This document shows positions 37,352-45,890 of a stretch of DNA of 64,000 bases, in pieces; position 1 is the stretch's first letter, and each line of letters opens with the position of its first letter. The position numbers were made by a program, and so were the translations under genes. Below the pieces are notes generated by a model. It searched no databases and was not told the DNA's origin. It saw nothing but the letters and a program-made list of their open reading frames with translations. The stretch covers positions 1 to 64,000 of the forward strand of contig RSEH01000262.1 in the NCBI GenBank assembly GCA_006503475.1. The letters run 5' to 3'. This DNA is from Stentor roeselii. Lineage: Eukaryota > Ciliophora > Heterotrichea > Heterotrichida > Stentoridae.

Positions 37352-38212
37352 ATGTGTGAGGAAGATGAATTGTTTGAAATTTTGAAGATCATTGTCTTGG
37401 TATGTTCTGTTGTTTCTGGAATTGCTTCTGTTGTTATTATTGCTCTTTATTTGGGTTTTAAGGAATTGAGAGGACCTTCTTTTAGGGTTTTACTTTATAT
37501 GTCTTTGACTGATCTGGTGAGGAGTATTTTTCTTGCTTTTAGATTTTTGTTGATGGATTCGAGGATTTATTGTAAAATATCGGGATTGGTTACGAATGCG
37601 ACAATTAGTGTTAATGCTGTTTGGTCGGTTTATATTTGCTTTATGTTACGTCAAATGTTTCATTATTTTCCTGAAAAACCTGAACTTTATACGAAAACTT
37701 GGGCTTTTATTGCGTTTTTTATTGTACCTTCTATACAAGTTTTTCCTTTATTGACTGATAGTTATGGAGAAAATCAAATGGTTTGTACTTATAAAGATAA
37801 TGTTATTGGGATTATTTGGAGGAGTTGTCAGTATTCTTTAATTTTTTTAGCTATTTTTGTATCGATTTTGTATTATTTTAGGGAATTCTTTCGATATAAA
37901 CATTTGAAAATTCTTACTATTCGAGAAGTGATTTTTGAAAAAGGGATGATATATTCGATAATTTATCTTGTTACTATTTCAGCTATTTGCATCTATCGTT
38001 TCTCTGAATTTTGGAGAGATTTTTGTGAGATATATGGACTATCTTTCATGTCAAATATTTTAGTGACTCTGCATGGATTTTTAAACTTTTTGGCTCTTTT
38101 CAATAATAAAAATATTAGAAAAACCATTTTCAGATTATGCTGCAGAAAAATGGAAAGGCTTGATTCGGATGAAATAATCATTTCTATAATAAATTCTTCA
38201 TTTAACTCTTAA
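37352..38212 (+). CDS. Seven-transmembrane receptor (cAMP-receptor-like), tandem copy 1
   Basis: The 286-aa protein has seven hydrophobic segments and a short N-terminus (MCEEDELFEIL). Features resembling the cAMP-receptor-like GPCR family are RGPSFRVLLYMSLTDLVRS at the TM1-TM2 loop, CKISG before TM3, WSVYICFML in TM3, and a Cys-bearing loop (VCTYKD) before TM5 that could pair with the TM3 Cys. A charged tail with DSDEIIIS ends it. It is probably a surface receptor coupled to a G protein, ligand unknown. It is about 60% identical in protein sequence by eye to the gene at 38963, so the two form a tandem duplicate pair. Confidence 0.85.
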   Translation: MCEEDELFEILKIIVLVCSVVSGIASVVIIALYLGFKELRGPSFRVLLYMSLTDLVRSIFLAFRFLLMDSRIYCKISGLVTNATISVNAVWSVYICFMLRQMFHYFPEKPELYTKTWAFIAFFIVPSIQVFPLLTDSYGENQMVCTYKDNVIGIIWRSCQYSLIFLAIFVSILYYFREFFRYKHLKILTIREVIFEKGMIYSIIYLVTISAICIYRFSEFWRDFCEIYGLSFMSNILVTLHGFLNFLALFNNKNIRKTIFRLCCRKMERLDSDEIIISIINSSFNS

Positions 38213-38962
38213 AAATAGATTCTTCTAAATCAGTAAGATTCGAAATTAAATAAGATTTTTGATGAGTTTTTAATCATGGATTAAAGGGTTATGGAAGTTT
38301 TTAAACAATTTGCCAATGATAATTTAAGACTCTACTAAAAAAGTCTTATCTAGATAAGATTTTAAAAAGACCAGTGGTTGAAAATAAAACGGGACTTTTC
38401 TAATTACATCTAAAACAAAATCACAGAAAAACTATCTAAATAGTAATATTTATTCTTAATTATATATTAATCCTATGTTTAATTACTTTACTAGGGCACC
38501 AAATAATAGGTTTTAAAATGTATAAGCTCAAACTATTTTATTATGCATCTAATTTTTCATTTTCGATTCTCTAAAACTATAAAATAGGCCTAAATCAGTT
38601 ATTAATATATTTCTAGACACGGTATTTTCTAAACCTTAAGATTGATTGATGATTTCTAATAATTAATAGACTAATATACAAAAAATTTTAATAATTTTTA
38701 GAATGTATTGATTTCATTAAGGGCTCTAGTGAAAATCGATGTTGGATTTTCAATATTTTTATAAAACCTTCAAATTAAAATATAATTGAAGTTTATATAT
38801 CAACTAATTATATTTTAAATATTTTTATCAAAATTTGAAATGAAAAGCCAATCTTTCACTAAAAACAATGAGAAATTTTCTGAATACTTCCTAATCAAAG
38901 TGCAATTTGAGTAACCAATTTTAAATCTAATTAGTTTATTAATGTGTTCAAAGTAATAATAG
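38213..38962. other. AT-rich spacer between the two 7TM receptor genes
   Basis: These 750 bases contain no convincing open frame or RNA gene. The last 20 bases (AGTAATAATAGATG) resemble the sequence before the first receptor (AGTAATAATAGATATAG), perhaps a trace of the duplication that produced the pair. Confidence 0.55.
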
Positions 38963-39808
38963 ATGTGCGATCAAGATGAACTTTACGAAATCTTGCAAGA
39001 CATCGTTTTTGGATGTTCTCTCGCTTCAGGAGTCGCATCATTGATAATAATCGTTCTCTACTTAGTTTTTTCCGAACTACGAGGTCCGTCTTTCAAAGTT
39101 TTGCTTTACATGTCATTGACAGACCTAATCAGGAGTATTTTACTTTCACTTCCATTTGACTGGCAAGATAATAAGACCTATTGTAAAATCGCAGGTTTGA
39201 TAGCAAATGCAACAATAAGCACGAATGCAATTTGGTCAGTTTCCATTTGTTTTATGTTGCATCAGATTCATGTTTATTACCCAGAGCAGCCGAAATTTTA
39301 TCAAAAGACTTGGATAGTGACTGGCTTTCTTATAGCTCCAGCATTTCAATGTTTACCCCTTCTGACTGACAGTTACTCTAAAAACCAATTCGGCTGTACC
39401 TATAAAAATGACACGACTGGCATTCTTTGGAGGAGTTTTCAGTATTCTTTTATTGTTATTTCAATTTTAGCTTCGATTTTGTATTATGTTAGAGACTTTC
39501 TTCGATTGAGACATTTGAAAATTTTTACTGTTTGGCAGGTGGTATTTGAAAAAGGGATGATTTATTCTGTTATTTTTCTTGTTATTATTTGTGTTATTTG
39601 CATTTATCGGTTTGTTGAGTTTGAGAAAAGCTTCTGTGAGATTTATGGATTGTCTATTCTTTCGTATAGTTTACTTGCTTTGCATGGTTTTTTTAACTTT
39701 GTTGCTATTTTCTTCAATAAGAATTTAAGAATTGTTATTTTTTCGCTTTTGAAGAAGGAAAGGGAGAGATTTGATTCAGATGCGATTATTGATGCACTGA
39801 TTAATTAG
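38963..39808 (+). CDS. Seven-transmembrane receptor (cAMP-receptor-like), tandem copy 2
   Basis: The 281-aa paralogue of the preceding receptor keeps the same layout: MCDQDELYEIL start, SELRGPSFKVLLYMSLTDLIRS, CKIAG and WSVSICFML, GCTYKNDT loop, FEKGMIYSVIF before TM6, and a short acidic tail (ERFDSDAIIDALIN). The 5' half uses C- and A-ending codons unlike copy 1, while the 3' half is close to copy 1 at the nucleotide level (for example TTTGAAAAAGGGATGAT is identical). This may reflect gene conversion of the 3' half or the regional skew change. Ligand and coupling are unknown. Confidence 0.85.
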   Translation: MCDQDELYEILQDIVFGCSLASGVASLIIIVLYLVFSELRGPSFKVLLYMSLTDLIRSILLSLPFDWQDNKTYCKIAGLIANATISTNAIWSVSICFMLHQIHVYYPEQPKFYQKTWIVTGFLIAPAFQCLPLLTDSYSKNQFGCTYKNDTTGILWRSFQYSFIVISILASILYYVRDFLRLRHLKIFTVWQVVFEKGMIYSVIFLVIICVICIYRFVEFEKSFCEIYGLSILSYSLLALHGFFNFVAIFFNKNLRIVIFSLLKKERERFDSDAIIDALIN

Positions 39809-39943
39809 GAATGGTTAATCAAATGTAGAGAGTTTTTTTAATTTCATTATTTTATTTTGATTTAATGGTATATGGGGTGTGGTGCTAGATGATGAAAAAT
39901 TATTCCACTACCCAACCCAACTTATTAAATTAATAAACCAACA

Positions 39944-40966
39944 TTAACCACTATTCTTACAGATACTTTTCATCATCAACTCCTTTTGATCATAACTAAT
40001 CGAAGTCACATGATTCCTCCTAGGTGTAAAAACAAGGAACTCCTTCTTCTGTAAATTTCCCAAATAACTCTTCATATAATCATAACTCAATCTATCATAC
40101 TCCCGATACCTCTTAACCCCAGCAACAACAATCCCAATGCAAATCAATACCACAGTAGTCCTGACACATTTCAAATTCAAACTCAAGCACCTCTCAACAA
40201 ACACTTCACCAACAGCTAAAGTAAAAACCTTTGCCCTCTGACTAAAAGTTTCCGGAAAAGACGTCACAGCTGCTAAAAAACAACAAAAAACCAAAAAAAA
40301 CAAAAAACAATTCAAATCCCAGACCTGCCCTAAAACATTTTCCTGCATTTCAGAGATTCCAACAACAACAGCATAAATCCTCTGAAACCATCCAGCAATA
40401 AACTCTTGTTGTTTATTAATTTCCTTACTCAATTGCTGAGTAGTTTCAACGAATTCTTTAACAAACAAGGTCATTTGCTCTTTATTTTTATCAACTTCAG
40501 CTTTCATCTCTTTTTGCTTATCAAGGACTTCCTGAGTGACAAGACTTGATTCCTGCAGTAATTCTAAAGTTTTACTAGAAGCCGAAGCAAGTTTCTCAAC
40601 AGTTTTCTTTGTATCGACCTGCCACTGATGATAGCTAAGATAAACACAAATATCGAAACTGTGAGTAAAGAACTGGGTGTAAGCGATGTAAGTATTCGAG
40701 TCTAATTCACATTTTCCGATTTCACAGTTCAGTTCTTTCAGGCCTAGTCGCTTCAAATGGCAGTTTGTTAATTTTAAAGCAAAAAAAGACTGACTTTCCT
40801 CATTCATCGACTCACAAGTTGAGATCATTGACTGAATCGCTGACTCCCAACAACTGCCACTTGTTTTGTAGAACTCGTAATGAGACTTACCTGAATTCAC
40901 CCGAGATTCAAGCATGTCCACCAGAGAGGCTTCGGCTAATGACAACAGAAAAATCATTAAAATCAT
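39944..40966 (-). CDS. GEX1/Brambleberry/KAR5-family nuclear fusion protein
   Basis: This 340-aa protein starts with a signal peptide (MILMIFLLSLAEA) and has the Cys-rich domain that defines the family: C39-W, C51, C69, C81, C86 and C107, with SCWESAIQSMISTC, QSFFALKLTNCHL and YIAYTQFFTHSFDICVYLSYHQWQ. A coiled-coil region (about 120-205) and hydrophobic segments near 220-240 and 265-285 follow, then a charged tail. Family members (yeast Kar5, plant GEX1, fish Brambleberry, Tetrahymena GEX1) sit in the nuclear envelope and are needed for fusion of gamete nuclei. The order and spacing agree well. In this organism it should act in karyogamy during conjugation. Confidence 0.92.
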   Translation of the reverse strand: MILMIFLLSLAEASLVDMLESRVNSGKSHYEFYKTSGSCWESAIQSMISTCESMNEESQSFFALKLTNCHLKRLGLKELNCEIGKCELDSNTYIAYTQFFTHSFDICVYLSYHQWQVDTKKTVEKLASASSKTLELLQESSLVTQEVLDKQKEMKAEVDKNKEQMTLFVKEFVETTQQLSKEINKQQEFIAGWFQRIYAVVVGISEMQENVLGQVWDLNCFLFFLVFCCFLAAVTSFPETFSQRAKVFTLAVGEVFVERCLSLNLKCVRTTVVLICIGIVVAGVKRYREYDRLSYDYMKSYLGNLQKKEFLVFTPRRNHVTSISYDQKELMMKSICKNSG

Positions 40967-41032
40967 AATTTTATCTGAATTTTCAAGAGTTTACCGCGGT
41001 AGTCATTTAATTTAAGTTTATTCTAATGTATT

Positions 41033-41911
41033 ATGCGTGAATCCTCTGAGAGTATTAACTTGGATGATAGCAAAAATGATATTGTCTTGCAAGGAACTCC
41101 TTTGAAGAATTTTGGAAATGCTGGAGTTGATGAGACTGTTTTGGATGTGCAAACTGTTGAGAAGTTGTCTTGGATGACGTTGTTCTGTGAATGTTTTAGG
41201 ATTTCTAACATCTTCTCTAATAAACTCAAACTACCTGATTTACTTTCTCCTCAGGCTTTGGAGTATCAGGATAAGTTGACTCTTGTCCTTGATTTAGATG
41301 AAACTTTAGTTCATTCAAGTTTTCAGCCTATACAAACTGACCTGATAATCGATGTAAGAATCGACCAAAAGACCACAAAAGTCTTCGTCCTAAAAAGACC
41401 AGGTCTTGATAATTTCCTAGAAAAAGTGACCGAGCTATTCGAAGTGATAATTTTCACAGCAAGTCTAGAAGGCTACGCAAGACCGTTACTAGAAGTCTTA
41501 GACCCTCACCAAAAAATCGCAGGAGCTCTCTTTCGGGACAGTTGCACCCTGAGCCAAAACGGTTACATAAAAGACTTATCACGTCTCGGCCGCCCTCTAA
41601 ACAAAACTCTGATAATCGACGTAATTTTCATTCAGAACTCTCCACATTCCTATTCTCTGCACAAGTCAAACGCTATTCCTATTTCAACATGGACAGAAGA
41701 CCCTCAAGACAAAGAACTTTATTCACTACTGAAAATTTTAGAGAAGCTGTCGATTGCAAACAATATTCCTAAAATTTTATCGGATTTGAAAAAGAGGAGC
41801 AAGGACTTGTCTTTTGAGTCGATTCATTCAGCGATTTGTAATGATTCTGTATTGACTAGGGGTTATTATAACTCGCCTGTTCATTTGAAGTCGAAAAGAT
41901 TTCAGTTTTAA
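41033..41911 (+). CDS. SCP/FCP1-type HAD phosphatase (CTD phosphatase-like)
   Basis: Two exons (41033-41620, 41636-41911) give 287 aa. The HAD phosphatase motif I is DLDETLVHS, followed by VFVLKRPGLDNFLEKVTELFEVIIFTASLEGYARPLLEVLDP, FRDSC, YIKDLSRLGR and, after splicing, LIIDNSPHSYSL and NAIPISTW. These match the SCP/Dullard/FCP1 family, Asp-dependent phosphatases of Ser-phosphorylated targets such as the RNA polymerase II tail. Without removing the intron, five extra residues (VIFIQ) interrupt LIID-NSPHSY at the most conserved spot. The N-terminal 75 residues are unrecognised. The MINDY gene starts 18 bp after the stop on the same strand. Confidence 0.93.
   Translation: MRESSESINLDDSKNDIVLQGTPLKNFGNAGVDETVLDVQTVEKLSWMTLFCECFRISNIFSNKLKLPDLLSPQALEYQDKLTLVLDLDETLVHSSFQPIQTDLIIDVRIDQKTTKVFVLKRPGLDNFLEKVTELFEVIIFTASLEGYARPLLEVLDPHQKIAGALFRDSCTLSQNGYIKDLSRLGRPLNKTLIIDVIFIQNSPHSYSLHKSNAIPISTWTEDPQDKELYSLLKILEKLSIANNIPKILSDLKKRSKDLSFESIHSAICNDSVLTRGYYNSPVHLKSKRFQF
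41621..41635 (+). other. 15-nt intron in the SCP/FCP1-type gene, in frame and stop-free
   Basis: It reads GTAATTTTCATTCAG. It is five codons long with no stop, so it does not break the reading frame. Its removal restores the conserved IIDNSPHSYS. Confidence 0.92.
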
Positions 41912-41929
41912 GTAGAGATTTTCGTAATA

Positions 41930-43099
41930 ATGGCAAGTTACTACCAAGTTAAAAGAATCGAGTACCTAGAAAGACACATCTCGATATTAACCCAGTCCGA
42001 AAACGGTCCTTGTCCCTTATTAGCTATATCGAATACCCTGATCTTGAACAATAAACTTTTCATCAACCCAGACTACGGTGCAGTCGGTAACGAAGAGCTA
42101 GTTTCAATGATCGTTGATCTTCTATTAGAACTAGGAAAGCAAGTATTGACTAAATAGTCCTTCAATAACCCTAACTGGGACTATCGCATTCAAGAAGCAA
42201 TTCAGTTAATTCACAAACTCTCTGTTGGACTCGATGTCAATGTCAAATTTTTAGGATTTGACCAGTTCGAGTTCACTGCTGAATGCGACGTCTTCGAAAT
42301 CTTCGGAATTCGACTCGTTCATGGGTGGGTCGTCGAAGGACCTGAAGAAACTAAAGCTTTACAAGATTTTAATTATAACCAAGCCGCTGATTTCATTGTA
42401 AGCAACACTATGAATGAGAAGACCTTGTTTATTAGAAAATTTTTTGAAGAAAATTCAAGTCAGTTAACTCGTAAAGGACTGAAAATGATAGAAAGTGGTT
42501 TAAATGATGGAGAAGTTGCAGTTTTTTTTAGAAATAACCACTTTTCTACTATTTTTAAGTACTTTGGGAAAATTTATGCACTTGCTACTGATGTTGGGTT
42601 TGTGGAAGCTGAGGAAGTGGTTTGGGAGTGTCTGGATAATATTGATGGGAATAATCATTTTTGTAACTCGTTTTTTATTCCACTTGAACAGGAAAGGAAT
42701 TCTATATTTGAAACTATTAGGATCAAAAAAAATTATTCTGTTAAAATTGAAAATTTTGAAAATCCTTTTGAAGTTATTTCTAAGGATAATGTGAAAGAAT
42801 CGGAAATGGAACATGATGATCAAAAGAAGGATGATCATGTTGAAAAAATCGATGGGAATATTGAAAAAAGTGATGGGAATATTGAAAAATGTGATCAGGA
42901 AAAAAATTCTAATGATATAGAACTGAAAAATTCTAGAATTGAGAAAAGTGTTCAAGAGAGTCAAGATGATCGAGTCAATGCTGTTGATGAAAATATTGTT
43001 GTTGAAGCTCCTGTGATTAGCCAGGAAGAATCTGTAGCGAATAAAAATACGAAACATCAGCAAAAAGTAAGTAAAAAGTCTTGTTGTCTGATAATTTAA
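41930..43099 (+). CDS. MINDY (FAM63) family deubiquitinase with possible CaaX box
   Basis: Two exons (41930-42142, 42158-43099) give 384 aa. The N-terminus has the MINDY active-site stretch ILTQSENGPCPLLAISN with catalytic Cys and upstream Gln; the His region reads NHFSTIFKYFGKIYALATDVGF. MINDY-1/2 enzymes trim long K48-linked ubiquitin chains. Removing the 15-nt intron deletes an in-frame TAG and links LLELGKQ to SFNNPNWDYRIQEAIQLI. A low-complexity acidic region (about 265-370) includes a short repeat, (S/I)DGNIEK. The protein ends KKSCCLII, a fit for a CaaX prenylation box (CLII), suggesting membrane attachment (inference). Confidence 0.93.
42143..42157 (+). other. 15-nt intron of the MINDY gene
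   Basis: It reads GTATTGACTAAATAG and lies in phase 0. Its own TAG would otherwise truncate the protein at residue 75. Confidence 0.95.
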
Positions 43100-45890
43100 C
43101 TTATATCGAAGGTATTATCATTTTTCAGAATATATTGATCAAATGTGTTTAAGTTTATTTGATTATAGTATTCTAAATTCTATTCCTTCATCTATTAATT
43201 AATTTTTTATTGGATTGAATATTTTGAGCCAAGTTGAAATAGATAAAACCTTCTATTAATTTGTTATCTTGAGTGAGAAACATTTTAGTAGTAAATATAA
43301 TAATTATTCAATTTATATATCAGAAACTTATATCTTGATTAAGATTATTTAAGTATTCTCACATTATCCAGTATAAACACGAATTATTAAAATGATTATA
43401 TCTGGAGAACCCCTTTTTGGATTTCTTGGTACAAGTAATCCATTTATTGTTACTCAGTTAATCATTATACATTTGATTGATAATCGTAATGTTTATCTGA
43501 TCCAGTGAGTTACTGAATACATAAAGTTCACGATAAGTTGACTTACTTTTTCTTTCAGAACATAAAATTCTAATTCACTCTTATAAATCTTAAATCAAAG
43601 ATCCATGAATATATAAACAATCAAATCCTCTAGTTCATTTAAATTCGTTAGCTGATTGATACTTAAAATAGAAAGAACTGTCATCAAAGAGATTAATAAT
43701 CTCTATGCCCACCAATAGAACTAAATAATTAAAATCTTTTATAGGTCTGCCAAAAAATACAAGAAACTTTAAATTCTTAAGTAAGAATCAATAATTATTT
43801 AAAATTTTTAGCTGCTGCTGGGATCTTCAAAAACTAGAAATATTTACCTAATTTATTATGCAGGAGAATTATATAATTTAGGTTATCAGACATCTTAATA
43901 ATGATTAATTGGCTAGCTAGGAATTTGAATTTCTTATCGAAACTATCAAGAAAAACTAATCAAAAAAAGATTGTTAGATTGATGATCCTCTAGATATTTA
44001 CACAATCTTGAAACATTCAAAAATTTTCGATGGGATTATCCTTAGTAGTAATAAATCACTGCTAAAATAATAGTTAACAAAAAAGCTTCTCATTAAAATG
44101 CAAACGAAGTAGGATAAATCCCTGAACTTAAAGATACTTGAGAGTTTTGCTCATTATTCACAAAGATATAACTCTCATCTTATAAAAAAGGACTCAAAGT
44201 TCAAACCTGCTAAAATAAAATTCAATATTATAAGCCTGGTAATGGGGTTAAATTAAAATTATTTGGAGGCCTTTCTAAACTTTTAAAACTGGTTCTAAGT
44301 TTCATTTGAGAAAATTGTAGGTGTTCAACATAAAAGTATTCACAAAACGTTCGCTTCTTGATTGAAAATCAATGCTATAAGACGTATTTATATGAATATG
44401 CTCTTAATCTCTATAATTCTATCTTTGAAAATATAAAAATAAACGAGTTCAACTATCAGTGTTTACTGGAGTAACTCAAATAATGAATGAAGATTTTTTC
44501 TATAATAAAAACCTTTTGATGCAATTCACTTATAATAAAATATTAGTGAACATTAGGTTGAGTGAACTTGAAATACAAGAATTGATTATAAAATGTTTAA
44601 AAATTAAATAGTTGTTTTCAAGTTAATATTTAACCTTATTATCTTGATCGTATAATGGATATCTTAAAAAGATATTGCGATATATAGACTTTTATTATTA
44701 TGCATTATAAATTCTTAGAAATTTATAATTTGGTAGAAACTACTTGGCTGATTTAATAATTAATTAGTTTCATAAAATATTATTCAAGTGAGAAGTAAGA
44801 GTACTTACCTGCCAGAGGAAAAGAAGCTGATAATTTTCTATCAATGAAAATTCACTTTGATAGTCATCCTAGATACAAATATTTAAATTGATCAGATATA
44901 AGCATAAACCGATTCTCAAATAATAAGTTGAGATATGAAATCTTTAAAATTAATTCCTATTTGGCTAAGAAATTTAATAAAATACATTGTGATTACTTAT
45001 TTATGGAGAGGAATTTGAAGACATACGACAGTTGATAAACTTATTTCAACAATGAGATCTTAATAATTGTAAAGGATATCAGTATCCAGAGCTTAATTTC
45101 AAACCATACTTTATCAAATTGATTTATAATTAAGTTTTAAGTGACTTTTAATAAAAGGACCTTAAAAATAAAAATTAACCTTAAAAATAAGGCCAATTAG
45201 CATCTAGGAATGGTTTAATATTATTTAAAATCAAGCACCAAACAAACATTTATACGATTAATTACATAACGATTGGATTTTAAGGCGAAAATAAAAAAAG
45301 AAAATTATTTAAACAGTATTGTGCAAGTATTAGTATCAGGGTGCTTTATTTTGAATTATTAAAGATTCAGAATCGAAAATTTTCATCGCTAAGCTTAAAT
45401 ATTCTCGACATGATTTCATTATAATTATCAATTGTTCGATTCCAAACAATCAGATCAAACATCGATAAAAATTAAAGAAGTAACTAATCAGGAATAACTA
45501 TATAAATAATCAGCCAAGTTTCTATTAGAACCTTTATGGTTTGATGACTAGATTTACATTTTTAATTATTATCTTAACATTTTAAACTAACAGAAAGAAT
45601 ATTGAAGTAAAGCTCGGCCATATAAGTGATAGAATTGAAAATTTGAATTAATCAGTTTTTAAATTTTATTAAAGTCAAATCTTAAAAAAATAAAAAATAA
45701 ACAATAAGAAAAGTGAAAAAAAAAGAGATTTGATTATAAAGGTATGCAAAGAAATCAAGAATCATTGTAAAATAATGAAACTATAAAATATATAACAAAC
45801 CCTAATATTTTTCATGATAAAATAAACCAACAATCCAAACTCCCAGAAATCCTATCAACCTCTCATCCTAACTCCAACTAAAATCCTTAA
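43100..45890. other. AT-rich gene desert, 2.8 kb
   Basis: No frame above about 60 codons, tRNA or clear repeat is seen. The last 100 bases before 45891 become A+C-rich on the plus strand, matching the pattern downstream of other minus-strand stops. Confidence 0.6.

Noticed and set aside
42143-42157. Stop-codon readthrough or reassigned TAG in the MINDY gene
   Set aside because: The TAG is the last three bases of a 15-nt intron; elsewhere TAG ends genes normally.
42500-43063. 187-aa minus-strand frame opposite the MINDY gene
   Set aside because: It is a low-complexity Phe/Ile-rich shadow of the acidic MINDY linker with no recognisable domain.
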